Shown: positions 27,016 to 35,881 of the stretch, in pieces
Position numbering within the stretch: the first letter of the stretch is position 1
How the letters are laid out: every line of letters begins with the position of its first letter
Assembly (NCBI GenBank): GCA_964429575.1
Contig: CAYSCX010000005.1
Coordinates: forward strand, 1-64,000
DNA: 64,000 bases
From: CAYSCX01 sp964429575
Lineage (GTDB): Bacteria; Desulfobacterota; Binatia; Binatales; Binataceae
Reading direction: 5' to 3'
The notes under the pieces: model-generated
What the model was told of the DNA's origin: nothing
What the model saw: the letters and a program-made list of their open reading frames with translations, nothing else
Databases searched by the model: none
Translations under genes and position numbers: made by a program

Positions 27016-27125
27016 GGGGGACTGGTTTGGGCGTGGCTTTGCGCTCATAATTTGCGTTTACCCCACGATTGGTGAGGAAGGCGGCCCGGGTGGGATTGGT
27101 CGTCCAAAAATACGGAGGTACATCG
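27016..27125 (+). repeat. Duplicated lysC leader and first codons, copy 2 (functional)
   Basis: This is the partner of 25969-26078. Here the sequence continues into the full lysC. The repeat contains the TTTGCGCTCATAATTTGCG stretch, where TCATAAT could be a -10-like promoter element, and the strong GAGGAAGG site. The duplicated segment therefore probably carries a complete lysC promoter and translation start. Confidence 0.8.
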
Positions 27126-28331
27126 GTCGGCTCGACGGAGCGGATCAGGGCGGTTGCCGACCGCGTCGTCAGCGCATGCAAACGCGGCGATCGCGTCGTG
27201 GTGGTCGTCTCGGCCATGGCGGGCGAGACCGACCGTCTGTTCGGCTTGGCGCGCGAGCTTAGCGACTCCCCTCATCCCCGCGAGACCGACGTGCTCGTCG
27301 CGACCGGTGAACAAGTTTCCGCGGCGCTGCTGGCGATTCGACTGCAGGCGATCGGTCTGCCGACGGTTTCGTTTCTCGCGCACCAGCTCAAGATCGCGAC
27401 TGATTCGAATTACGGCCGCGCGAAAATCAAGGCGATCGAATGCGACCGCGTGACCAAGGCCCTTGGCGACGGTTACATCGCGGTGGTCGCGGGATACCAG
27501 GGCGTAAATCCGGAAGGTGACATCACCACGCTTGGCCGCGGCGCATCGGATCTCACCGCCGTCGCGCTCGCCGCCGCTCTCAAGGCCGATGTGTGCGAAA
27601 TCTACACCGACGTCGAGGGTGTCTACACCGCCGACCCCAATGTCTGTCCGACGGCGCGCAAGCTAAAGCGCGTTTCGTACGATGAGATGCTGGAGCTCGC
27701 TGCGCTCGGCGCGAAGGTGCTGCAGAGCCGGTCGGTCGAACTTGCGCGCCGCTACGGCGTGCCGCTGATCGTACGCTCGAGTTTCACCGATGCGGAGGGA
27801 ACCTGGATCGGCAAAGAGGACAAGTCCATGGAGGAAGTGCTCGTCTCAGGCGTTACGCTCGACCGCAACCAGAGCAAAATAACGATTGCCGGCGTGGAAG
27901 ATCGCCCCGGCCTCGCGGCCAAGATTTTCTCGCCGATCGCCGAGGCGGGTATTATCGTGGACATGATTATCCAGAATGCGAGTGCGGACGGCCGGACCGA
28001 CATGACGTTCACCGTCGCTCGCGAGGACCTCAAACGCGCGCTCGACCTCGTTCGCATGGTTGCGGGTGAAGTCGGCGCGCAGGGCATTCGCCACGAGGAG
28101 CAGGTCGCCAAGGTCTCGATCGTGGGGCTGGGGATGCGCACGCACGCCGGTGTCGCGGCGCGCATGTTCCAGGTGCTCGCGAACGAGAGAATCAACATCG
28201 AGATGATCGCGACCTCCGAGATCAAAATCTCGGTGGTGGTCAACTCGAAATATGGCGAACTCGCGATGCGCGCACTACACGACGCATTCCTGGACAACGG
28301 CCGCAACACGGCCGCGCTGGAGACGGTTTAG
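27090..28331 (+). CDS. lysC: Aspartate kinase LysC
   Basis: Aspartokinase phosphorylates aspartate, the entry to Lys, Met, Thr and diaminopimelate synthesis. The 413-residue protein has the start VVQKYGGTSVGS, the kinase core with DVEGVYTADPN and the segment SYDEMLELAALGAKVLQSR, and two ACT domains (about 265-410) for allosteric feedback. GTG 27090 was chosen because GAGGAAGG is eight bases upstream and the product begins MGLVVQKYGG like relatives; TTG 27069 is an alternative. cimA follows after four bases. Confidence 0.94.
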   Translation: MGLVVQKYGGTSVGSTERIRAVADRVVSACKRGDRVVVVVSAMAGETDRLFGLARELSDSPHPRETDVLVATGEQVSAALLAIRLQAIGLPTVSFLAHQLKIATDSNYGRAKIKAIECDRVTKALGDGYIAVVAGYQGVNPEGDITTLGRGASDLTAVALAAALKADVCEIYTDVEGVYTADPNVCPTARKLKRVSYDEMLELAALGAKVLQSRSVELARRYGVPLIVRSSFTDAEGTWIGKEDKSMEEVLVSGVTLDRNQSKITIAGVEDRPGLAAKIFSPIAEAGIIVDMIIQNASADGRTDMTFTVAREDLKRALDLVRMVAGEVGAQGIRHEEQVAKVSIVGLGMRTHAGVAARMFQVLANERINIEMIATSEIKISVVVNSKYGELAMRALHDAFLDNGRNTAALETV

Positions 28332-28335
28332 TCAA

Positions 28336-30006
28336 ATGGCGGTTTCAAAACATGTACAAGTTTACGACACCACGCTGCGTGACGGGTGTCAGTCGGAGGA
28401 CATCTCACTATCCACCACCGACAAGCTGCGGATTGCGGAGCAACTCGACGATCTCGGCTTTGATTACATCGAGGGCGGCTGGCCCGGTTCCAACCAACGC
28501 GACGCGGCGTTCTTCAAGGACATCAAGCACCTCAAGCTCCGCCACGCCAAGGTCGCCGCGTTCGGCTCGACCCGCCGCGCCGGTATCCGCGCGGCGCAGG
28601 ACCGCAACCTGCAATTGATCCTCAATGCCGGCACGCCGGTCGCGACCGTAGTCGGCAAGACCTGGGACTTTCACGTCCGCGAGGCGCTTCGCATCTCCAA
28701 TCAGGAAAACCTCGACATCCTCGCCGACACCATCGCTTACCTGAAAAAGCACGTCGATGAGGTGATCTTCGACGCCGAGCATTACTTCGACGGCTTCAAC
28801 GCGAACCGTGAATTTGCGCTCGCGTGCCTCAAGGCGGTCGACGACGCGGGGGTGGACCTCATCGCGCTGTGCGACACGAATGGTGGTAGCCTGCCGCACC
28901 AGATCGAGGCGGGCGTCAGGGCGGCTTGCGAAACCGTCGGTTGCGCGATCGGAATCCATTGCCACAACGATTCCGAGGTGGCGGTCGCGAACACAGTTGC
29001 AGGCGTTCGCGCCGGCGCAGTCCAGGTGCAGGGCACCATCAACGGCTTTGGCGAGCGCTGCGGCAACGCGAACCTGATCTCGATCATCGCCAACCTCCAG
29101 TTGAAGCTCGGTTACAACTGCGTGCCGCAAGCGAAGCTCAAGCAGCTCAGCGAAACTTCGCGGTTGGTGTACGAGCTTGCCAACGTCACGCCGTTCGCGC
29201 GCCAGCCCTACGTCGGACGGAGCGCCTTCGCGCACAAGGCGGGGCTGCACGTCTCGGGAATCCAGCGCAACGCGAGCACCTACGAGCACATCGATCCGTC
29301 GCTGTTGGGCAACGATCGCCGCGTGCTGCTCTCAGAGCTTTCGGGACGCTCCAACATCTTCTACAAGAGCCGCGAGTTTGGTCTCGACATCAATCCCAAG
29401 AATGAAAAGGTCGGCTTGCTCCTTGACGAACTTAAGCGGCGTGAGGCGCTCGGCTATACGTTCGAGGGCGCCGACGCATCATTCGAGCTGCTGATGCTTC
29501 GCACGCTCGGACTGGAGCGCGACCACTTCAAGTTCATCAGCTTCCGCGCGTTCGACGACAAGTGGCATGAGGACCAGGCGCCGTTCAGTGAGGCGGTGGT
29601 GGTCATCGAAGGCCCCGACGGCCAGCGCAGCCGCACCTCCGCGATCGGCAACGGTCCCGTCAACGCACTCGACGCGGCCCTGCGGCGCGCGCTGGTGCCG
29701 TACTATCCGTCGCTCGAGGCGATGGAGCTGGTCGATTATAAGGTGCGCGTGCTCGACAATGGGCATGGCACCGGCGCGCGCGTGCGCGTGCTAATCGAAT
29801 CGACCGATGGAAGGCGGCGTTGGGGCACGGTGGGACTCTCGACCAACGTCATCGAGGCGAGTTGGCAGGCGTTGGTTGACTCGGTCGAATACAAGCTGCA
29901 CAAGGATAACATCAGGCCGCGGACGAAGCCGGCGCCGAGGTCGAATGGCGCGCGTCCGCGAGCGAAGAGTGCGGCGAATGGCGGCAGCGGCCACCCAAAG
30001 CCGTAG
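28336..30006 (+). CDS. cimA: (R)-citramalate synthase CimA
   Basis: CimA condenses pyruvate and acetyl-CoA to citramalate, a threonine-independent route to 2-oxobutanoate and isoleucine. The 556-residue protein has the HMGL-like barrel start VYDTTLRDGCQSE, metal ligands in IGIHCHND, GTINGFGERCGN, and a C-terminal LeuA-type allosteric domain. The pairing with lysC four bases upstream is common in Desulfobacterota-like genomes. A lysine- and proline-rich tail of about 30 residues is not part of the conserved fold. Confidence 0.94.
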   Translation: MAVSKHVQVYDTTLRDGCQSEDISLSTTDKLRIAEQLDDLGFDYIEGGWPGSNQRDAAFFKDIKHLKLRHAKVAAFGSTRRAGIRAAQDRNLQLILNAGTPVATVVGKTWDFHVREALRISNQENLDILADTIAYLKKHVDEVIFDAEHYFDGFNANREFALACLKAVDDAGVDLIALCDTNGGSLPHQIEAGVRAACETVGCAIGIHCHNDSEVAVANTVAGVRAGAVQVQGTINGFGERCGNANLISIIANLQLKLGYNCVPQAKLKQLSETSRLVYELANVTPFARQPYVGRSAFAHKAGLHVSGIQRNASTYEHIDPSLLGNDRRVLLSELSGRSNIFYKSREFGLDINPKNEKVGLLLDELKRREALGYTFEGADASFELLMLRTLGLERDHFKFISFRAFDDKWHEDQAPFSEAVVVIEGPDGQRSRTSAIGNGPVNALDAALRRALVPYYPSLEAMELVDYKVRVLDNGHGTGARVRVLIESTDGRRRWGTVGLSTNVIEASWQALVDSVEYKLHKDNIRPRTKPAPRSNGARPRAKSAANGGSGHPKP

Positions 30007-30038
30007 GCGCAACGCTCACACGGCGGCGAGGATTCGCG

Positions 30039-30782
30039 ATGGGCATCTTCAGCCGGATGAAAGAAGACATCCAGATCGTATTCGAGCGCGACCCCGCCGC
30101 CCGTTCGACCTTGGAAGTGATCCTCGCCTATCCCGGCGTGCACGCGATCTGGGTGCATCGGCTCGCACACTGGCTCTGGGAGCACAACCTCAAGCTGGTG
30201 GCGCGGCTGATTAGCGAGTTCGCGCGCTTCACCACGGGAATCGAAATTCATCCTGGCGCGAGGATTGGCCGGCGATTGTTCATCGACCATGGCGCCGGGG
30301 TGGTCATGGGCGAGACTGCCGAGGTCGGCGACGACTGCCTCATCTACCAAGGCGTCACGCTCGGCGGCACCAGCCTGAAAAAAGAGAAGCGCCACCCGAC
30401 GCTCGAGGACCACGTCATGGTCAGTGCCGGCGCCGCGGTCATCGGACCGGTGCACATCGGCCGCGGCAGCCGCATCGGCGCGGGCGCGGTGGTGGTGTCG
30501 TCGGCGCCGCCTTACTCAACGATCGTCGGAATTCCGGGCAAGGTTATCGAGGGTGAGAGCGCGCGGCAGGACGTGATGGCGCTCGAACACGCAAAGTTGC
30601 CCGACCCGGTCGCGCGCGCTCTCAATCAGCTGGTCGAGCAGATCAACCGCGTCACCGCGCGCATGGCCGAAGTCGAGGAGCGCCAGGACTGTCTCGAGGA
30701 TAAGGTCAGCGAACATCACCCGCCGGAGCAGGAGGCCGACGAGCCCGCTCGCACCGAACCGACCACCGCCAAGCAGCGCTAG
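30039..30782 (+). CDS. cysE: Serine O-acetyltransferase CysE
   Basis: CysE acetylates serine to O-acetylserine for cysteine synthesis. The 247-residue protein has the N-terminal helical part with RSTLEVILAYPGVHAIW, followed by a left-handed beta-helix with IEIHPGARIGRRLFIDHG and VTLGGTSLKKEKRHP. The C-terminal 60 residues form a predicted coiled coil (EQINRVTARMAEVEERQDCLED) and are longer than in E. coli CysE. It closes the lysC-cimA run, 32 bp after cimA, and converges on a hypothetical gene. Confidence 0.94.
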   Translation: MGIFSRMKEDIQIVFERDPAARSTLEVILAYPGVHAIWVHRLAHWLWEHNLKLVARLISEFARFTTGIEIHPGARIGRRLFIDHGAGVVMGETAEVGDDCLIYQGVTLGGTSLKKEKRHPTLEDHVMVSAGAAVIGPVHIGRGSRIGAGAVVVSSAPPYSTIVGIPGKVIEGESARQDVMALEHAKLPDPVARALNQLVEQINRVTARMAEVEERQDCLEDKVSEHHPPEQEADEPARTEPTTAKQR

Positions 30783-30851
30783 CGTCCGGTCTTCAAATGA
30801 AGGGATCGCCGTGCGCCATACAAGCGCGACTCGGAGCCCGACATCTCGCGG

Positions 30852-31763
30852 CTAATCACTTTCATTGGACACGAACCATCGTGCAAGGTCGGTCATTTCT
30901 CTGTTCTTGCGCGCCAGCTTCTTACGGCGCTCTAGGAAATCCTCAAAGATCTCAACCCACTGGGTCGCGTGGTCGCGATCGTCCAACGCGGCTACGGCAA
31001 GCCCGATCAGGTCGTCTCCGAAGTCGTTGCGCGCCCTCTCGATTACATCTGTGAGGGTCGTCTCCCATTTCACTACGTCATTGGCCGTGTAACTGCGGAG
31101 ACACTGATGGACTTGGCTCATTCCTGCAACGTAGCCTCGGATGAGCGGACTCGCATCAGCGTGAGTTCCATTCCATGCGATGTAGGGGACGATGTGCGCG
31201 CGCGCTCTCGGATCTTCGTTCAGTCGGGTGAGTTCGATCTCCGCACGGGCGCGAAAGCGAAATCTTGAAGCACGAGTCTCGTCGATCAGATCACTCGGAT
31301 AGCTTAGCCTGTGGATGACTAGACCGCGATGCTGCGCGTAGTTGCGGAGTTCGGGCATAATCCGAAACGATGAGTTAGTATCGGACACTTCCTTGATTCG
31401 CTCCCGCAGCTTGGTCACCGCCGAATGATCTTTCCCATACGCGGCTCGAAGATCGTGCTGGAGTGCGTCGACGTACAGGCGCCCGGTGGCAAGCAAGTTC
31501 GCGACTCGCCTATTCACAGAATGGAGATCGGATATGAAAGATGACCAGTCGGCTACGCCGAGTGCCATCATGTAATTCAGGGCAAGCACCAACAGCTCCT
31601 GCTCGTACTCCTTATAATTCTCGACGACAATGTCGAACTTCTCTTCGATGCCGAGTGCGATCAGGAGTCGCTCTTTCGATTTGTGTACGACGGCGAACTC
31701 GTCGCGCGAGATCTCTATCGAGCGATTAAAACCCAGTAGCTTGCGAGTGATCACGTACTTCAT
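30852..31763 (-). CDS. Orphan hypothetical protein with HEPN-like RNYAQH motif
   Basis: This 303-residue protein belongs to no family I recognise. It is largely alpha-helical, with no membrane span or signal. Residues 140-145 read RNYAQH in LRNYAQHRGLVIHRL, matching the Rx4H active-site pattern of HEPN ribonucleases in which a polar residue follows the Arg. That is suggestive only. The base composition is clearly lower in GC than the neighbouring housekeeping genes, which suggests recent transfer. It stands next to an oxidoreductase remnant. No partner gene such as a nucleotidyltransferase antitoxin is adjacent. Confidence 0.7.
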   Translation of the reverse strand: MKYVITRKLLGFNRSIEISRDEFAVVHKSKERLLIALGIEEKFDIVVENYKEYEQELLVLALNYMMALGVADWSSFISDLHSVNRRVANLLATGRLYVDALQHDLRAAYGKDHSAVTKLRERIKEVSDTNSSFRIMPELRNYAQHRGLVIHRLSYPSDLIDETRASRFRFRARAEIELTRLNEDPRARAHIVPYIAWNGTHADASPLIRGYVAGMSQVHQCLRSYTANDVVKWETTLTDVIERARNDFGDDLIGLAVAALDDRDHATQWVEIFEDFLERRKKLARKNREMTDLARWFVSNESD

Positions 31764-31837
31764 ATTCGATACCTGTCGAAGCTCTGCGCCCCAATGCGAT
31801 GTCGCAGACGGCGTGCCTCCACTTCTCGGGGTCGCCT

Positions 31838-32125
31838 CTACAAAGTGTGGCCGAAGCCCGCGCCCATCTCGTACTCGTGGGCGCTGCGAATTGGCTTGTC
31901 TTCTGCAAATCGCTCCAGACGAAACGGCGTGAGATCGACAGCGCGGCTCTTGCCGTCGAAAACTAATTCAGCCAGCGATGCGCCCACCGCCAGTGCGGTC
32001 TTGAATCCCGTCCTGCTGAATCCCGCCGCGACGTAGAGTCCAGGTACGCCACGTACCACACCAAGAACTGTGCGCCATCGTCGCAGTGAATCGTGCCGCC
32101 CGACCGCCTTTTTCGGCGTGATCCG
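31838..32125 (-). pseudogene. Remnant of a FAD-dependent oxidoreductase C-terminus
   Basis: About 95 codons remain open between an in-frame TAG (32126-32128) and the natural stop. The stretch GVPGLYVAAGFSRTGFK followed by AVGASLAELVFDG and LTPFRLERFAE is typical of the C-terminal end of DAO/glycine-oxidase-like flavoproteins. The FAD-binding N-terminus (about 300 residues) is absent. The remnant sits just beside the low-GC orphan gene, so an insertion with deletion may have removed the rest. Confidence 0.75.
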
Positions 32126-32169
32126 CTAGGATAAGTTATTGGCTTCCACTTTGCCCTGGCAAACAGGCA

Positions 32170-33339
32170 ATGCGCATCTATCTCGACCATAACGCGGGCT
32201 CACCGCTGCGGCGCGAAGCGCGAACCGCGATCGAGCGGTTCCTGCGCGACGATTTCGCTAATCCATCGTCGGTGCATCGGTCCGGCCAACGCGCGCGGCG
32301 CGCGCTTGAGATCGCGCGCGAACAGGTGGCTGCCGCCATCGGCGCGAAGCCTCGTCAAATCATCTTCACGAGCGGCGGTACCGAGTCGAACAATGCAGCG
32401 ATCGCGGGCGCAGTGAACGCGCTCCCGGCTCGCCGCCGGATCGTTACGACCGCGATCGAACACTCCTCGATACTTACGGCGCTTGCAGAACTCGAAAACA
32501 AGCGCCGCGACGTCGTGCGCATCGCGCCCGACTCCGAAGGAACTGTCGTACCGGCCGCCGTGGCCAGCGCGCTCGACAGCAACACTGCGCTTGTCACAGT
32601 TGGTCTCGTTAACGGTGAAGTCGGTGCGATTCAGGACGTCGCGCGGCTGGCGTGCGAGGTTGCGGCTGTCGGTGCACTCTTTCACGTCGATGCGGCACAG
32701 GCGCTCGGACGGATCAGCATCGACGTGAACACGATCGGCTGCGACCTGATGACGCTCAGCGGTCACAAGGTTGGAGCTCCCGCCGGAATCGGCGCGATTT
32801 ACGTTCGCGATCCGGCGCGCGTCACGCCAATGATCCTGGGCGGCCCGCAAGAATCCGCAATGCGCGCCGGTACGCAGAATCTCCTTGGGGCCGTGGCATT
32901 TGGCGCTGCGGTTGAGGCCGCCACGCGCGACATCGGCGCCGAGACCGCCAGATTGTGCGCGCTCGCCGAACAGCTGCTCGGCGCGCTGTCGGCATCGATT
33001 CCGGGTTTGCGCGTCAACGGTCCGCGCGACCGGCGCGTTGCAAACACGCTCAACCTTACTTTTCCTGGAGTGCTCGGCGAGACGATGCTCATCGCGCTCG
33101 ATCTCGAATGCGTCGAGGTCTCAATGGGCTCGGCGTGCGCCGCGGGCTCGGTCGAGCCGTCGCATGTGCTGCTTGCGATGGGGCGCAGTGCTGCCGACGC
33201 GCTGAGTTCTCTGCGCCTGAGCCTCGGCTGGAACACGACCGCGAATGATATCTCGGCTGCCGCAACGACTTTCGTGCGCGTCTGGGCGCGCGTATCTTCG
33301 GCTGAACCTCGGCCGCTCGCGGCGGAGTCTTTGAAATGA
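32170..33339 (+). CDS. Cysteine desulfurase (IscS/NifS-type)
   Basis: This PLP enzyme removes sulfur from cysteine for tRNA thiolation and Fe-S clusters. The 389-residue protein has the start IYLDHNAGSPLR, TSGGTESNNAAI, the PLP lysine in LSGHKVGAP and the catalytic cysteine loop GSACAAGSVEPSHVL. The stop overlaps the mnmA start by four bases (ATGA), so it is probably the sulfur donor for MnmA. No iscU or iscR gene is adjacent. A role in general Fe-S assembly is possible but not shown. Confidence 0.92.
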   Translation: MRIYLDHNAGSPLRREARTAIERFLRDDFANPSSVHRSGQRARRALEIAREQVAAAIGAKPRQIIFTSGGTESNNAAIAGAVNALPARRRIVTTAIEHSSILTALAELENKRRDVVRIAPDSEGTVVPAAVASALDSNTALVTVGLVNGEVGAIQDVARLACEVAAVGALFHVDAAQALGRISIDVNTIGCDLMTLSGHKVGAPAGIGAIYVRDPARVTPMILGGPQESAMRAGTQNLLGAVAFGAAVEAATRDIGAETARLCALAEQLLGALSASIPGLRVNGPRDRRVANTLNLTFPGVLGETMLIALDLECVEVSMGSACAAGSVEPSHVLLAMGRSAADALSSLRLSLGWNTTANDISAAATTFVRVWARVSSAEPRPLAAESLK

Positions 33340-34424
33340 GCGCGCGAGTGCTGGTCGCGATGTCCGGCGGCGTTGACAGCTCCGTTGCCGCTGCGATTTT
33401 GCGCGAGCGCGGCTGCGACGTCGTCGGTGTTGCGATGCGGCTTGCGCCCGAGGGCGCCGCAGTCGCCACTGGCCGGCGCGGAACCTGCTGCTCCTACGAT
33501 GACTTCGAGGACGCTCGTCGCGTCGCGGAGCGGATGGACTTTCCGTTCTACGTCATCGATTTGCGCGCCGAGTTCGCGTCACGGGTGATCGACTATTTTG
33601 TCGGAGAATACGTTGATGGCCGCACGCCAAACCCGTGCGTGATGTGCAATCGCGACATCAAGTTTGATCGGCTTTGGAAGCGGGCACGCGCAATCGAGGC
33701 GGATTTCGTCGCCACTGGACACTACGCTCGCATCGAACGCGACGCGGCGGGCCGGCGCCATCTGCTGCGCGCGGCCGATTCATCAAAGGATCAGTCCTAT
33801 TTCCTGTTCAACCTCACCGCTGACCAGCTTGCTCGCACTCTGTTCCCGCTCGGCGACATGACCAAGGACGAAGTGCGGACGAGGGCGCGGGCGCTCGGGC
33901 TACGAAATGCCGGCAAGCCGGACAGCCAGGAGATCTGTTTCGTGCCCGACGGTGACTACGCGAGCTTCGTGGAACGCCGCGCCGATCGCGCAGCGCTGCG
34001 GCCCGGCCGCGTCGTCGATGGTCGTGGGACCGTACTCGCGCGCCATGCCGGCATCCATCGATTCACCGTGGGACAGCGGCGTGGCCTTGGGATCGCGGCG
34101 GGCGAGCCGCTTTATGTTCGCTCGATCGACTCCGCGACCGGCGATGTCGTTGTTGGCCGCAATTCGGAACTCGGGGCTCGCGGTCTTATCGCCATGAATG
34201 TAAATTTGATTGATCCATCCTTCACGGGTGATTCGTTGGCGCGCGTCGAGGCGAAAATCCGCTATCGACACCCGGTGCTTCCCGCGACTTTCCGAAGCGA
34301 CGCAGGCGGACGCGCGGAGGTCATGTTCGATCGTCCGGGACCAGCCGTCACACCGGGACAGGCTTGCGTGTTTTACCGCGGCGACGAAGTCCTCGGCGGT
34401 GGATTCATCGAGAGGGCCCTCTAG
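33336..34424 (+). CDS. mnmA: tRNA-specific 2-thiouridylase MnmA
   Basis: MnmA makes 2-thiouridine at wobble position 34 of Lys, Glu and Gln tRNAs. The 362-residue protein has the PP-loop MSGGVDSSV (9-17), the catalytic cysteines in NPCVMCNRDIKF and SQEICFVPDGDY, and C-terminal RNA-binding beta domains with GQRRGLG. Translation is coupled to the upstream desulfurase. The TAG stop lies in the CTAG starting hairpin repeat copy 3. Confidence 0.95.
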   Translation: MSARVLVAMSGGVDSSVAAAILRERGCDVVGVAMRLAPEGAAVATGRRGTCCSYDDFEDARRVAERMDFPFYVIDLRAEFASRVIDYFVGEYVDGRTPNPCVMCNRDIKFDRLWKRARAIEADFVATGHYARIERDAAGRRHLLRAADSSKDQSYFLFNLTADQLARTLFPLGDMTKDEVRTRARALGLRNAGKPDSQEICFVPDGDYASFVERRADRAALRPGRVVDGRGTVLARHAGIHRFTVGQRRGLGIAAGEPLYVRSIDSATGDVVVGRNSELGARGLIAMNVNLIDPSFTGDSLARVEAKIRYRHPVLPATFRSDAGGRAEVMFDRPGPAVTPGQACVFYRGDEVLGGGFIERAL

Positions 34425-34544
34425 CAGGGTGTTGAGAAATGCTATGAGTTTTCCAATGGCATCGAGCGCGCCCTCAACCCCCTGCGGGGGAGATGCGAGA
34501 GTGGGAGCAGGCGGTTGAAAATGCGTTTTTCAACCGCCGGTTAG
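34421..34544. repeat. CTAG-bounded hairpin repeat, copy 3 (shortened)
   Basis: This 124-bp copy fills the space between the mnmA stop and the mtaB start. It begins CTAGCAGGGTGTTGAGAAA like copy 2, has CCCCCTGCGGGGG in the middle, and ends in a hairpin of GGCGGTTGAAAA with TTTTTCAACCGCC followed by TTAG. It is 37 bp shorter than copies 1 and 2; the second arm of the first hairpin and the start of the central one are merged. Confidence 0.75.
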
Positions 34545-34546
34545 AC

Positions 34547-35881
34547 GTGGCTGCACTGCGCTTCGCAATCGCGACTCTTGGTTGCAAGGTCAACCAATAC
34601 GACTCGGCGATAATTGAATCGCGACTCGGTGCGCGCGGCATGGAACGTTGCGAGTTCGACGAGATCGCCGACGTTTACATCGTCAACACCTGTACTGTCA
34701 CCGATCGCGCCGACGTCGAAAGCCTGCGCATCGCGCGCCGCGCGCGCCGTCTCAATCCGAGTGCGCGAATCGTGATGACCGGGTGCCTGGCGCAGGCGAA
34801 CCCCGACCGGCTCGCGGCCGCGCACGAAGTTGACGCGGTGGTCGGTCTTGGGCGCCTCGACGATCTAGAGCGTGCGGCCGTTTCAGAAGCATTTGACCGC
34901 GTGATGGTTTCTAATCTCCGCAGGGTGCGCGCTGCGATTATCACTGAAGCGGTCGCGCTCGCCGGTCATACGCGCGCGTTCCTGAAGCTTCAGGAAGGCT
35001 GCGATCAATTCTGTTCATTCTGCATCGTGCCAATGTCGCGAGGGACTTCTCGAAGCGTGGAACCGCGCCGTATAATCGAAGCGCTCGATGACCTCGCTGC
35101 GCGCGGCTTCAAGGAGGTGACGCTCTCCGGCGTTCACTTGGGGGGCTACGGCAACGACCTCGACCCTTCCGTCGCGCTGGAATCGCTACTCGAGATGATC
35201 GCCGAGCGCGCGCCAATCGGACGCATCCGCCTGAGTTCTATCGATCCCGAGGAGCTGTCCGACCGCATCATCGATCTTGTTGCGGCCAGCCCGAAATTCT
35301 GTCCGCACTTTCACCTTCCGTTGCAGGCAGGACACGACGCGGTGCTTTCGCGCATGCGCCGACGCTACGACACCGCGCATTACCGCGGGCGCGTCGAGCG
35401 CATTATCGGCGCGATGCCCGACGCGGCGATCGGCGCCGACCTCATCGTCGGTTTCCCCGGCGAGACTGCCGCGCAGTTCGATGCGTCCGTAGAGTTCGTG
35501 TCATCGCTGCCACTGGCCTACCTGCATGTGTTTCCGTATTCGGTCCGCTCCGGCACCACCGCGGCCAAGCTGCCGGGCAAGGTCCGGCCCGCCGAGGTTC
35601 ACCGCCGTGCCGCCGTGATGCGGGAGCTTGACGGTCGCCTGCGTCGCCGCTTCATGTCGCGCTTCGTGGGTTTGCGGCTTAATGTGCTACTCGAAGAGCG
35701 CGGTAAGGACGGCAGGCTTCGCGGCCTTAGCCGGAATTACCTGCGGGTATTGACCGGCGGTACCGATGGACTGAGAAATCAAGTGGTCGAGGTGGAGGTC
35801 GAGCTTGTCGAAGGCGCTGCGCTATCTGGGAAAATTGCTGCAGCTGGGCCGGCGGCGCAAACGCGCACCGCGGCCGCCTGA
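34547..35881 (+). CDS. mtaB: tRNA threonylcarbamoyladenosine methylthiotransferase MtaB
   Basis: MtaB is a radical-SAM enzyme that converts t6A37 to ms2t6A37 in tRNA. The 444-residue protein has the UPF0004 domain start FAIATLGCKVNQYDS with Cys, VNTCTVT and GCLAQ as ligands of the auxiliary cluster, the radical-SAM motif CDQFCSFC, and a TRAM-like C-terminus. The GTG at 34547 begins three bases after the hairpin repeat; a longer frame would run into the repeat. rnc starts inside the last 77 bp. Confidence 0.93.
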   Translation: MAALRFAIATLGCKVNQYDSAIIESRLGARGMERCEFDEIADVYIVNTCTVTDRADVESLRIARRARRLNPSARIVMTGCLAQANPDRLAAAHEVDAVVGLGRLDDLERAAVSEAFDRVMVSNLRRVRAAIITEAVALAGHTRAFLKLQEGCDQFCSFCIVPMSRGTSRSVEPRRIIEALDDLAARGFKEVTLSGVHLGGYGNDLDPSVALESLLEMIAERAPIGRIRLSSIDPEELSDRIIDLVAASPKFCPHFHLPLQAGHDAVLSRMRRRYDTAHYRGRVERIIGAMPDAAIGADLIVGFPGETAAQFDASVEFVSSLPLAYLHVFPYSVRSGTTAAKLPGKVRPAEVHRRAAVMRELDGRLRRRFMSRFVGLRLNVLLEERGKDGRLRGLSRNYLRVLTGGTDGLRNQVVEVEVELVEGAALSGKIAAAGPAAQTRTAAA

